DNA of 20,536 bases from Caldilineaceae bacterium. Its GTDB lineage: Bacteria; Chloroflexota; Anaerolineae; Caldilineales; Caldilineaceae. The translations under genes were made by a program, and so were the position numbers. The notes beneath the pieces are model-generated. The model was not told where the DNA came from. It searched no databases and was given only the letters and a program-made list of their open reading frames with translations. This document shows, one piece after another, positions 1 to 7,784 of the stretch. Numbering within the stretch: position 1 is the stretch's first letter; each line of letters starts with the position of its first letter. The stretch covers positions 1 through 20,536 of the forward strand of contig JAHBVH010000110.1 of assembly GCA_019637645.1 (NCBI GenBank), read 5' to 3'.

Positions 1-1
1 C

Positions 2-1582
2 AAGATCAAGTTGGAGGCGATTGAAAAGCTCCAGAATCGGCCCAACGCCAAATATGTGGTGGTAACCGCGATCACACCGACACCCTTGGGCGAGGGCAAA
101 TCCACCACCACTGTGGGCTTAGGCCAGGCGCTGCACCATGTGGGCAAGTCGGCCACCATTGCTATTCGCCAACCATCCCAAGGGCCGACCTTTGGCATCA
201 AAGGCGGCGCGGCAGGAGGTGGCTATAGCCAGGTCGTGCCGATGGAGCAGTTCAACCTCCACATGACGGGCGATATCCATGCCATTACCGCGGCCAACAA
301 CCTGCTCGCGGCCATGATCGACAATCATATCTATCAGGGCAACGAACTCAAGCTCGACCCCTATAATATCACTTGGCGGCGGGTGCTCGATGTCAACGAC
401 CGCGAGTTGCGTAATATCATCAGCGGCTTGGGGGGCAAGGCCGATGGTCGTCCCCGCCAAACAGGCTTTGACATTACTGTCGCCAGCGAAGTGATGGCCG
501 TCCTCGCGCTCACCACCAGTTTGCGTGATATGCGGGAGCGCTTTGAGCGCATCGTCGTCGGCCAAAGCACGGACAAGCAGCCGGTTACCGCGGGCCAACT
601 CAAGGCCGCTGGCGCGATGACCGTCCTCATGAAAGAAGCGATCAAGCCCAATCTCTTCCAAACCTTGGAAAACACCCCGGCTTTGGTCCATGCTGGCCCC
701 TTTGCCAACATTGCCCACGGCAACAGTTCGATCCTGGCCGACCAGATCGGCATCAAAAGCGCGGATTTTTTGGTCACCGAAGCGGGTTTTGGCGCGGACA
801 TTGGGGCCGAAAAGTTCTTCAACATCAAATGTCGTTACAGTGGCCTGCGCCCCGACGCTGCCGTAGTTGTGACCACCGTGCGGGCCCTCAAACTGCATAC
901 CGGCAAATATCGGGTAGTGCCGGGGCGGCCTTTGCCCCCCGCCATGGTCAAAGAAAACCCCGATGACATTCACATTGGCGGGGCCAACTTGCGCAAACAG
1001 GTCCAGAATATGCAGCGCCACGGCGTCAGCCCGGTAATCTGTATCAATCATTTTACGAGTGACCACCCGAGTGAGATCGAAGCCATCTTTGCCATTGCCA
1101 AAGAGTTGGGCGTCCGCTGCGCCCTAGCCAACCACTGGGCCGAAGGCGGCGCGGGTGCGGCGGATCTAGCCCGTGCCGTGGTCGAAGCGGCGGAAGAGCC
1201 GACCGAATTTCAATTCTTGTATGAGCTGGAACAGCCCATCAAGCAGAAGATCGAAATTCTGGCGAAGGAGATCTATGGCGCGGCGGCGGTCAGCTATGAG
1301 GCCACTGCCGAAGCGCAGATCAAGAACTATGAAGCGAATGGTTTTGGCAACCTGCCCATCTGCATGGCCAAGACCCATTTAAGCCTTTCCCATGATCCAA
1401 CCCTGAAAGGCGCGCCCACGGGCTTCACCTTCCCGATCCGCGAAGTGCGGGCGAGCGTGGGCGCGGGCTTTATCTATCCGCTCGCGGGGGAAATGCGCAC
1501 TATGCCTGGTCTGCCCAGCCAACCAGCCGCCGAGCAGGTCGATATTGACTTTACGACGGGACGCGTCGTTGGGCTGTTTTGA
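2..1582 (+). CDS. fhs: Formate-tetrahydrofolate ligase, 5' end cut off by window edge
   Basis: This cytoplasmic enzyme makes 10-formyl-tetrahydrofolate from formate, ATP and tetrahydrofolate, the entry step of folate one-carbon metabolism. The reading frame is open from base 2, so the visible 526 residues lack the true start. By family comparison roughly 40 N-terminal residues lie upstream, and the TTG at 11 is unlikely to be the start. The ATP-binding loop GEGKST is encoded at 89-106 within the family signature [13 protein letters not shown]. It is followed by the conserved stretch [18 protein letters not shown] and the segment [11 protein letters not shown]. The C-terminus ends in the typical GRVVGLF just before TGA at 1580. 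The next gene starts 173 bp downstream behind its own possible -10 box, so the two may be transcribed separately, though both concern one-carbon units. Identification is very secure. Confidence 0.97.
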   Translation, partial: KIKLEAIEKLQNRPNAKYVVVTAITPTPLGEGKSTTTVGLGQALHHVGKSATIAIRQPSQGPTFGIKGGAAGGGYSQVVPMEQFNLHMTGDIHAITAANNLLAAMIDNHIYQGNELKLDPYNITWRRVLDVNDRELRNIISGLGGKADGRPRQTGFDITVASEVMAVLALTTSLRDMRERFERIVVGQSTDKQPVTAGQLKAAGAMTVLMKEAIKPNLFQTLENTPALVHAGPFANIAHGNSSILADQIGIKSADFLVTEAGFGADIGAEKFFNIKCRYSGLRPDAAVVVTTVRALKLHTGKYRVVPGRPLPPAMVKENPDDIHIGGANLRKQVQNMQRHGVSPVICINHFTSDHPSEIEAIFAIAKELGVRCALANHWAEGGAGAADLARAVVEAAEEPTEFQFLYELEQPIKQKIEILAKEIYGAAAVSYEATAEAQIKNYEANGFGNLPICMAKTHLSLSHDPTLKGAPTGFTFPIREVRASVGAGFIYPLAGEMRTMPGLPSQPAAEQVDIDFTTGRVVGLF

Positions 1583-1628
1583 GCCGATGAGCGAGGAAAA
1601 AGCGAGGAGCGAATCTACCCGATTAGTG

Positions 1629-1634
1629 TATAAT
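1629..1634 (+). promoter_or_regulatory. Possible -10 box for the corrinoid-protein unit
   Basis: A perfect TATAAT lies in the 173 bp gap after the ligase gene, about 120 bp upstream of the corrinoid-protein start. No convincing -35 box is found at 16-18 bp spacing, so this is a candidate only. It would give a long 5' leader of about 115 nt. Confidence 0.35.
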
Positions 1635-1755
1635 AGCAGAAGATAGAAACAGGTCAGCGTATGCGCTTGACCAGCAATCGGTTGGGTTCTTCCATGTCCG
1701 TGTGATCGTTCTCTTTTATAAGCTAGTAAATCGTTTTGTTTTGGGGAGTGATTGA

Positions 1756-2439
1756 ATGAGCTACACAGAATTAGATTTAGAAGATCTCTATTTACAGATG
1801 CAAGATGATTTGTATGATGGCATCAAGGAGGAGATTCCTGTCCAAGTACGTGATGCATTAGCGCGTGGACAAAGCCCCCAGGAAATTTTGGACGGTGGCC
1901 TCGTGGCCGGTATGGACATTGTTGGCGTCGATTTTCGGGATGGCATCCTCTTTGTGCCAGAAGTGCTCATGGCCGCCAATGCGATGAAGGCGGGTATGGA
2001 AGTGTTGCGCCCACTCCTCACCGAAACGGGCGTGCAACGGATTGGCAAGGCCATTGTCGGCACCGTGAAGGGTGATATTCATGACATTGGCAAAAATCTG
2101 GTGGCGATGATGTTGGAAGGGGCCGGTTTCGAGGTCATCAACCTGGGCATTAATGTGGATGCCGATACCTTCCTCAAGGCCATCGAAGAACATGATCCCG
2201 ACATTCTCGGCATGAGCGCCTTGCTCACCACCACTATGCCCTATATGAAGGTGGTGGTCGATGCCTTGGGCGAAGAAGGCATTCGTGAGGAAATTTATGT
2301 CATGGTCGGTGGTGCGCCAGTCACCGAAAACTTTGCCCGCGAAGTCGGGGCCGACGCCTATGGACGCGACGCCGCCGTGAGTGTTGAAATCGCCAAACGC
2401 TACATGCAGCGCAAACATGAAAAAGCCCGTGCCGCATAA
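1756..2439 (+). CDS. Corrinoid (B12-binding) methyl-carrier protein
   Basis: A 227-residue protein of the MtbC/MttC/MetH-type corrinoid family. Residues about 15-95 form the helical cap domain (VRDALARGQSPQEILDGGL, with conserved FVPEVLMAANAM). Residues about 96-220 form the Rossmann-like cobalamin domain. The cobalt-ligand motif DxHxxG is present as D107-I-H109-D-I-G112, followed by the family signatures SALLTTTM (154-161) and GGAPV (185-189). Such proteins shuttle a methyl group between a substrate-specific methyltransferase and a methyl acceptor such as tetrahydrofolate. The start at 1756 is supported by GGGGAG at 1743-1748. The gene is followed after 37 bp by a Gfo/Idh/MocA oxidoreductase, probably in the same transcript. 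No methyltransferase subunit or corrinoid reactivase lies in the window, so the methyl donor cannot be named. Confidence 0.93.
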   Translation: MSYTELDLEDLYLQMQDDLYDGIKEEIPVQVRDALARGQSPQEILDGGLVAGMDIVGVDFRDGILFVPEVLMAANAMKAGMEVLRPLLTETGVQRIGKAIVGTVKGDIHDIGKNLVAMMLEGAGFEVINLGINVDADTFLKAIEEHDPDILGMSALLTTTMPYMKVVVDALGEEGIREEIYVMVGGAPVTENFAREVGADAYGRDAAVSVEIAKRYMQRKHEKARAA

Positions 2440-2476
2440 AACAACCTGCGCCGGAAAGATGAGGAAGTGACCAGTC

Positions 2477-3553
2477 ATGGCTACCTTGTCCATTGCCCAA
2501 AAGGCGGTGCTCCCCACAGCCCCCCGCCCCATTGTTAGCATCGGGGCAGGGGGCATCGTTCATGATGCCCACTATCCTGCCTACCAGAAAGCTGGCTTTG
2601 CCGTAGCCGGTCTCTTTGACGCCAAGCCGGAACGCGCCCAATGGATGGCAAGCCACTTCAACGTTCCGACCGTTTATGGCTCCTTGGCCGACGTGGCGGC
2701 CCAAGCTCCCGCCGATGCCATCTTTGATATAGCGGTGCCCGCCAGCCAACTTATCGAAGTGCTGCGCCAACTTCCCAAGGATCGCGCCGTCCTCATTCAA
2801 AAGCCCATGGGCGAGAATCTGGGCCAGGCACGCGAAATTTTGGCACTTTGTCAGGCCAAGCAGCTCACCGCGGCGATCAACTTCCAGATGCGTTGGGCGC
2901 CCTTTATCATTGCGGCGCGCAGCCTGATCGAGCAAGGGCGCATTGGCGAAGTGCATGACATGGAGGTGCGGGTGACGGTCTACACCCCTTGGCATTTGTG
3001 GCCTTTTTTGCAGCAGGTGCCCTATGCCGAGATTCTCTATCACAGCATTCACTACATCGACCTTGTCCGTTCGTTCCTTGGTGAGCCACAGGGCGTCTAT
3101 GCCAAAACGGTACGCCACCCCAAGCTGCCCCAAATGCAGTCGCGCACCAACCTAATCTTCGACTATGGCGACACAGTGCGTTGTAATGTCGAGACGAATC
3201 ATCACCACGAGTATGGCTTGCGCCATCAAGAAAGTTATGTGAAGTGGGAAGGGACCCAAGGCGCGATCATCGCGAAGATGGGGCTGCTCATGAACTATCC
3301 CACTGGCATGCCCGATACTTTTGAATATTGTATGCTAAGGGCCGGCCAGGAGCCCCAATGGCAAACCCTGACGCTGGAGGGTTCCTGGTTCCCCGAAGCC
3401 TTTATCGGCAGCATGGCGAGTTTGATGCGCTACGTCGCTGGCGAAACTGATCAGCTGCCCACCACGGTGGCCGATGCCTTCCAAACCATGGCCGTCGCCG
3501 ACGCCGCCTGTCGCGCCAGCGACACCGGAGCGACCGCCATTTTTACAGAGTAG
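2477..3553 (+). CDS. Gfo/Idh/MocA family NAD(P)-dependent oxidoreductase
   Basis: This 358-residue protein has the family's two-domain layout: an N-terminal Rossmann fold (about 18-125) and a C-terminal alpha/beta substrate domain. The nucleotide loop reads SIGAGGIVHDAH (21-32). The usual EKP motif appears as QKP (K109, P110). The catalytic-region motif YHSIHYIDLVRSFLG (188-202) carries H189, H192 and D195. Family members oxidise or reduce sugars, inositols and related polyols with NAD(P). The ATG at 2477 follows GAGGAAG at 2461, a good ribosome site. It lies 37 bp after the corrinoid-protein gene, so the two are probably co-transcribed. That pairing suggests, as inference only, a methylated sugar or polyol as the physiological substrate. 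The QKP variant keeps the lysine and proline expected for activity. Confidence 0.92.
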   Translation: MATLSIAQKAVLPTAPRPIVSIGAGGIVHDAHYPAYQKAGFAVAGLFDAKPERAQWMASHFNVPTVYGSLADVAAQAPADAIFDIAVPASQLIEVLRQLPKDRAVLIQKPMGENLGQAREILALCQAKQLTAAINFQMRWAPFIIAARSLIEQGRIGEVHDMEVRVTVYTPWHLWPFLQQVPYAEILYHSIHYIDLVRSFLGEPQGVYAKTVRHPKLPQMQSRTNLIFDYGDTVRCNVETNHHHEYGLRHQESYVKWEGTQGAIIAKMGLLMNYPTGMPDTFEYCMLRAGQEPQWQTLTLEGSWFPEAFIGSMASLMRYVAGETDQLPTTVADAFQTMAVADAACRASDTGATAIFTE

Positions 3554-3615
3554 CAGCGGGAGAGCAAGGCAATCTTGTAGGACGTAGAAAGCAGGGTTGA
3601 TCTGTCACCAAAGAG

Positions 3616-3641
3616 CTGACAGGTTTTGGGAAACCTGTCAG
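3616..3641. repeat. Palindromic repeat, copy 1; probable bidirectional terminator
   Basis: A perfect 11-bp inverted repeat (CTGACAGGTTT at 3616-3626, AAACCTGTCAG at 3631-3641) with a TGGG loop. It lies between the convergent 3' ends of the Gfo/Idh gene and an aldo/keto reductase. Closely related copies occur at 7270-7303 and 14578-14610, also between convergent genes. There is no long T-tract, so a terminator role is inferred from position and stem strength. Confidence 0.85.
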
Positions 3642-3677
3642 GTGTGGATGAGTCCGATCCCCGCGCCAAACAGTTTC

Positions 3678-4691
3678 CTATAAACTGGGCATCTTCACGG
3701 CGCTGTTACGCCGTTCATGCATGTTCTCTTCCATAGAGCGGGGATACCGCAGGGGAAGCTGCGAAACGGCGGTTAAGCGGGTGAGCGCTTCCTGGGGCAG
3801 CCGCCAACCGCTGGCGAGGAAATTGTCGCGGGCCTGTTCCACCGTCCGTGCGCCGATAATCGCGCTGGTGATCGCGGGCTGCGCCAAGGCCCAACGCAGG
3901 GCCACTTGAGCCGGACTATGGCCGACGGCTTGCGCCACCGCCAGCAACACGCCCAAGCTTTCATCGGCGTTGGCCGCAAAATAACGTTCAGGATAGGCCC
4001 ACCCCTCCGCCGAACGAGTGCCAGTGGCCGTGCGAGTGCCCGGTTGATACTTGCCAGTGAGAAAGCCGCCCGCCAATGGACTCCAGATCACCACCCCCAG
4101 CCCCTTGAGCTGACAAACCGGGAGGATCTCCTCTTCGATATCACGCACGACCAGGCTATATTGGGGCTGATAGCATTCAAAGCGCGCTAAATTTTTGGTC
4201 TCGCTAAGCCACAGCGCTTCCATTAAACGCCACGCCTCATAATTACTACACGCAATATAACGCACTTTGCCTTGCCGCACGAGATCATCAAAAGCGCGCA
4301 GCATCTCCTCTAGCGGCGTTTGCGTATCGATATGGTGGATGTAGTAAATATCAACATAGTCGGTCTGGAGCCGCGTAAGGCTATCCTCAATGGCCCGCAA
4401 AATATGGACCCGTGACATGCCCGAATCGTTGGGGCCACCGCCCATCGGGTTAAAGACCTTGGTCGCGATGATCGCCGCTTGGCGTCGCCCCTTGAGGGCA
4501 TTGCCCAACAGGATCTCGGATTGGCCACTGCCATAGGCGTTGGCGGTATCGATAAAGTTGACGCCCGCGTCAAAGGCCAGATCCACAATGCGAGTCGCTT
4601 CGGCTTGATCGGTGCCATGCCCAAAGGTCATTGTTCCCAGACAAATTTCCGAAACTTTCAAGCCACTGCGGCCCATTCGACGGTATTCCAT
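3678..4691 (-). CDS. Aldo/keto reductase, Tas/YajO-like subfamily
   Basis: A 337-residue (alpha/beta)8-barrel reductase that would reduce carbonyl compounds with NADPH in the cytoplasm. The AKR catalytic tetrad is complete: D48 and Y53 in FIDTANAYGSGQSE, K78 in IATKVF, and H119 in YYIHHIDTQTP. The opening MEYRRMGRSGLKVSEICLGT is the classic start of this subfamily, and SAIIGARTVEQ near the C-terminus is the conserved cofactor-binding segment. I chose the ATG at 4691 because AAGGAGG lies just upstream. The frame stays open for another 50 codons upstream, but that stretch has no family similarity. The gene is divergent from another AKR at 4970 and convergent with the Gfo/Idh gene, with a palindromic repeat between. 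A weak 6-bp hairpin overlaps its stop codon (3671-3687). The substrate is unknown. Confidence 0.92.
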   Translation of the reverse strand: MEYRRMGRSGLKVSEICLGTMTFGHGTDQAEATRIVDLAFDAGVNFIDTANAYGSGQSEILLGNALKGRRQAAIIATKVFNPMGGGPNDSGMSRVHILRAIEDSLTRLQTDYVDIYYIHHIDTQTPLEEMLRAFDDLVRQGKVRYIACSNYEAWRLMEALWLSETKNLARFECYQPQYSLVVRDIEEEILPVCQLKGLGVVIWSPLAGGFLTGKYQPGTRTATGTRSAEGWAYPERYFAANADESLGVLLAVAQAVGHSPAQVALRWALAQPAITSAIIGARTVEQARDNFLASGWRLPQEALTRLTAVSQLPLRYPRSMEENMHERRNSAVKMPSL

Positions 4692-4892
4692 GCTTTCCTC
4701 CTTGTGGTTGTGGGTTCGGCAACCCATTATCAAGCATTCAAGCTGCAAAAAACGCAGGATTGGTGGTGAGCAGGTTTCATTGTGGCCGATTGTGGATGAT
4801 TCTGCAAAGTCCAGGCAGGAAGATAGACGCGGCCCCAGCACCTTGCTCGCGTGCCAACCGCTTCTATGCTACGGGAATTGGGGAGACGTGAA

Positions 4893-4902
4893 GTATACTG
4901 AC
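4893..4902 (+). promoter_or_regulatory. Possible -10 region for the 2,5-DKG-type reductase
   Basis: TATACT at 4894-4899 lies inside the ten-mer GTATACTGAC. The same ten-mer is the -10 region of the strong promoter at 5817-5845 in front of the next plus-strand gene. No good -35 box is visible. If used, transcription would start near 4906, downstream of the in-frame ATG at 4904, which favours the start codon at 4970. Confidence 0.35.
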
Positions 4903-4969
4903 CATGGCGAACGTAGGACAAAAGTTACATAACACTAGCGTATGCGGTAGCAAACGAAAGGTTGATACC

Positions 4970-5797
4970 ATGACAATCCCAAGCCTCTCCCTCCATGACG
5001 GTTATACGATTCCCCAAATCGGTCTAGGCACCGCCTCGCTCAACGATGAGACGGTTGCTCGTGTGCTCATGACAGCGTTCGAAGCTGGCTACCGCCACAT
5101 CGACACCGCCTATCGCTATGGCAACCAGCGGGGCGTGGGCCAGGGCATCCGCGACAGCGGCCTCCCGCGCGAAGATCTCTTTATCACCACCAAGTTGGAT
5201 GGCGAATTCCAGGGCAATGACCGCGCCGTGGCGGGTCTCGATGAGTGTCTGCAACAGCTCGGGCTGGAGTATGTGGATCTCCTGCTGATCCACTGGCCGC
5301 TGCCCCAGCGCAACGAATATATCGCCACTTGGAAGACCTTTGAAACATTGGCCCAATCGGGCAAGGCGCGGTCGATTGGCGTCTCGAACTTCAAACCGGC
5401 CCATCTCGAGCGGCTGCTGGCCGAGACAACCATCCGCCCTGTCGCCAACCAGATCCAGTTGAGCCCACGCATCACGCGGACTGACCACGTTGAGTACGAC
5501 CGCGCTCATGATATTGTCACCGTGGCGTGGAGCCCATTGGGCGCGGGAAAAGATCTGTTGGCAGAACCGCTGCTCACCCAGATCGGGGCGCGCTATGGCA
5601 AGAGCCCGGCCCAGGTTGTTCTGCGCTGGAATATGGAGCTGGGCATTGTGACGATCCCGCGCTCATCCAACCCCACCCGGTTGGCCGCAAATCTTGCCAT
5701 CTTCGACTTTACGCTCACGGCAGACGAAGTCGCGGCCATCTCTGCCTTGGATGACGGAACGGCGAAACGGGCCGACTCCGACACCGGGGGGCATTGA
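4970..5797 (+). CDS. Aldo/keto reductase, 2,5-diketo-D-gluconate reductase type
   Basis: A 275-residue NADPH-dependent reductase of the AKR5-like group. The tetrad is complete: D45 and Y50 in YRHIDTAYRYGN, K75 in ITTKL, and H108 in LLLIHWPLP. Also visible are the substrate-barrel motif GVSNF and the cofactor motif IPRSSNPTRLAANL, which is typical of the 2,5-DKG reductase branch. I chose ATG 4970 (GAAAGG at 4956-4961) over the in-frame ATG at 4904, because the extra 22 codons look unlike the family and precede the likely transcription start. It belongs to a different AKR branch from its divergent neighbour, so the pair is not a recent duplication. The physiological substrate cannot be told from sequence. 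Confidence 0.93.
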   Translation: MTIPSLSLHDGYTIPQIGLGTASLNDETVARVLMTAFEAGYRHIDTAYRYGNQRGVGQGIRDSGLPREDLFITTKLDGEFQGNDRAVAGLDECLQQLGLEYVDLLLIHWPLPQRNEYIATWKTFETLAQSGKARSIGVSNFKPAHLERLLAETTIRPVANQIQLSPRITRTDHVEYDRAHDIVTVAWSPLGAGKDLLAEPLLTQIGARYGKSPAQVVLRWNMELGIVTIPRSSNPTRLAANLAIFDFTLTADEVAAISALDDGTAKRADSDTGGH

Positions 5798-5816
5798 GGA
5801 ATATAACCGCCTTTGA

Positions 5817-5845
5817 TTGACAATCCGGTGGGGCGTCGGTATACT
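5817..5845 (+). promoter_or_regulatory. Near-consensus sigma70 promoter for the M20 peptidase
   Basis: TTGACA at 5817-5822 and TATACT at 5840-5845 are separated by exactly 17 bp. The expected transcription start is near 5852, giving a leader of about 43 nt before the ATG at 5895. This is one of the two best promoters in the window and implies a housekeeping-sigma, probably constitutive, gene. Confidence 0.8.
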
Positions 5846-5894
5846 GACTTAAAAATAGCACACTGGATAAGATCAACAACGAACTGAGTCAACC

Positions 5895-7265
5895 ATGAAT
5901 GAAACCTTAACCAAAGAACTGGAAACCCAGACCCAAAACTTCAAAGCGCTCATCACTGAGTATTGCCGTCTGGAAAGTGTGGCCGCACAGAATCGGATGA
6001 TGCAAGAGACCGCGGATTGGGTGGAAAATTTGCTCCAAGCGACGGGCTTTACCACCCGCCAACTACAGGTGGCAGGCGCGCCCAACTATGTCTATGGCGA
6101 GATCAAAGGGAAAAGCGATTTCACCCTGTTGCTCTATAACCACTATGACGTGCAGCCGGAAACCCCGATTGAATTGTGGGAAAGTCCCCCGTTTGAGGTG
6201 ACGGAAAAAGAAGGCAAGCTTGTCGCGCGTGGCATCTGCGATAACAAAGCAGAACTGATCTCGCGTATCTGTGCTCTTCGCGCCCTGCAAGCAACACAAG
6301 GCGAATTGCCCATTACCATTAAGTGGATCATTGAAGGCGAAGAAGAGATCGGCAGTACCCACTTCGACGCCATGACCCGTGAGTATGGTGATCTCTTGAA
6401 GACCGATGGGGCGCTCTGGGAAGGGGGCGGCTTTAATGAAAAAGGCCAAGCCGCGCTGGCCTTGGGCTTCCGCGGGATGTTGTATGTCGAGTACAGCGTC
6501 GAAACAATGAAACACGATGCCCATTCTGGTGGAGCTCATAACCTCCCCAGTGCAGCCTGGCGTTTGGTCAAGGCATTGGCAAGCTTAAAGGATGACCATG
6601 GCCGCGTCCTAATTCCCGGCTTCTATGATGATGTGCGCGAGCCCACCGCCATGGAGCAGCAAACCGCCCACGCGAATGTCGATCCAGAACAGGAAGCACG
6701 CGCCAAGGCGATGTATGGTCTGGACACGTTCCTCCACAACCGTAGTGGCTATGAGCTGGAGATTGCCGTCTATGAGCCGACCGCCAACATCGCGGGTTTT
6801 CTCTCTGGCTATACCGAGCCGGGTGTCAAGACTGTGTTGCCAGCCAAAGCCATGGCCAAGATGGATTTTCGGCTGGTGCCCGATCAGCGTCCGGATGATA
6901 TTTTAATGAAATTAAAGGCCCACCTCATCGCCCAAGGCTTTGACGATGTCCAGGTCAAGAAACTTGGCGGCGGTGATCCGGTCGTCACGCCCATTGAAGG
7001 GCCGTTTGTCCAAAAGATTGCGCAGATCTGCCAAGCCTTTACAGAGCAGGAGCCCAAAGTTACTACCCTCGTCGGCGGCACACTGCCGCTGCTCGGCGCG
7101 ATGAAAGAAAATGTTGGGGTGTTGGGCGTTTCCACGTCGGGCAACCCGGCCTACTATGGCAGCGGTGCCCACGCCCCCAATGAGCATATTCGGGTGCGCG
7201 ATATTCCGCGGGCGATTGAATTCAATATGTTTATGTTCACCCAGTTAGGTGAAACACAGGCATAA
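5895..7265 (+). CDS. M20/M28-fold zinc dipeptidase or deacylase, M20A-like
   Basis: A 456-residue cytoplasmic metallohydrolase of the M20 family (CNDP/ArgE/DapE relatives), which cleaves dipeptides or N-acyl amino acids with two metal ions. Visible active-site elements are H83 and D85 in YNHYDVQP, D116 in RGICDNKAE, the EGEEEIGS motif with E149 and E150 as catalytic base and metal ligand, D171 in the TDGAL segment, and H426 in GAHAPNEHI. The dimerisation domain sits between about 198 and 315 and contains the conserved HDAHSGG (207-213). Length matches the 450-470-residue M20 dipeptidase group. The ribosome site is weak (CTGAG about 7 nt before ATG), while the promoter is strong. The gene ends 4 bp before palindromic repeat copy 2. 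The exact substrate is not determinable. Confidence 0.93.
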   Translation: MNETLTKELETQTQNFKALITEYCRLESVAAQNRMMQETADWVENLLQATGFTTRQLQVAGAPNYVYGEIKGKSDFTLLLYNHYDVQPETPIELWESPPFEVTEKEGKLVARGICDNKAELISRICALRALQATQGELPITIKWIIEGEEEIGSTHFDAMTREYGDLLKTDGALWEGGGFNEKGQAALALGFRGMLYVEYSVETMKHDAHSGGAHNLPSAAWRLVKALASLKDDHGRVLIPGFYDDVREPTAMEQQTAHANVDPEQEARAKAMYGLDTFLHNRSGYELEIAVYEPTANIAGFLSGYTEPGVKTVLPAKAMAKMDFRLVPDQRPDDILMKLKAHLIAQGFDDVQVKKLGGGDPVVTPIEGPFVQKIAQICQAFTEQEPKVTTLVGGTLPLLGAMKENVGVLGVSTSGNPAYYGSGAHAPNEHIRVRDIPRAIEFNMFMFTQLGETQA

Positions 7266-7269
7266 GCTC

Positions 7270-7303
7270 ACACTTGACAGGTTTTCAAAAACCTGTCAAG
7301 TGT
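7270..7303. repeat. Palindromic repeat, copy 2; probable bidirectional terminator
   Basis: A perfect 16-bp inverted repeat (ACACTTGACAGGTTTT at 7270-7285, AAAACCTGTCAAGTGT at 7288-7303), separated by two bases. It sits 4 bp after the M20 peptidase stop and 45 bp from the 3' end of the convergent alkyltransferase-like gene. The inner core matches copies 1 and 3. Confidence 0.87.
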
Positions 7304-7348
7304 ATAGGCTCCATCTGCTTGTTAGCTTCTCTAACCCAGGCAACAGCC

Positions 7349-7732
7349 CTAGAACAACGCTCCCTGTTCAGGCTCATCTTCAGAGCCAGGGCCTTGCCAC
7401 TGGTAGCGCTTGAGCTCAACCCTATCCTTCACAAAGACGATGCCCTCTTGTTCCAAGAGCCGACGTTGGCGTTCCGCACCAGCTCTTTGGCTGATCTTGC
7501 CTTGGGCGTTGATGACCCGTTGCCACGGCACGTCCGGAGGGCAGGCGGCCATGGCATCACCAACCCAGCGCGGGCTCCATGCCTTGTACACCTCCGGCTC
7601 AACCCCCGCAGGCAATGGCAACAGGTGAGCAAGTTGGCCGTAGGTTGCCACCTTGCCCTGTGGCACCTGGCGGGCGAGCTGCCAAACTTGTTCATTATAA
7701 TATTGTTGGTTCGGCGGGGCGGGATATTGCAT
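7349..7732 (-). CDS. Alkyltransferase-like protein (ATL), MGMT family without catalytic cysteine
   Basis: A 127-residue protein consisting of the DNA-binding domain of O6-alkylguanine-DNA alkyltransferases. The family helix-turn-helix is clear (GKVATYGQLAHLL, about 26-38; PRWVGDAM, about 54-61). The active-site PCHRV of true alkyltransferases reads PWQRV here, so tryptophan replaces the methyl-accepting cysteine. Known ATL proteins carry the same type of change: they bind alkylated guanine without repairing it and hand the lesion to nucleotide-excision repair. NAQGKIS follows as in the family. The ATG at 7732 is preceded by GAGGAG. The gene lies 52 bp after the AraC gene on the same strand and may be the last gene of that run. 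The role in lesion recognition is inferred from the family. Confidence 0.92.
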   Translation of the reverse strand: MQYPAPPNQQYYNEQVWQLARQVPQGKVATYGQLAHLLPLPAGVEPEVYKAWSPRWVGDAMAACPPDVPWQRVINAQGKISQRAGAERQRRLLEQEGIVFVKDRVELKRYQWQGPGSEDEPEQGALF

Positions 7733-7784
7733 CGGTGCTCCTCTCCATCATCCTGGACCACATGGGGATCCAATGCCCTGTCCA

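Noticed and set aside
119..1066. A 315-residue open frame antisense to the formate-tetrahydrofolate ligase gene
   Set aside because: It mirrors a certain, highly conserved gene and has no recognisable domain; long antisense frames are expected from the GC-rich third codon positions here.
1858..3133. Long minus-strand frames (232 and 270 residues) opposite the corrinoid and Gfo/Idh genes
   Set aside because: Both lie fully opposite well-identified genes and show no family similarity or ribosome site.
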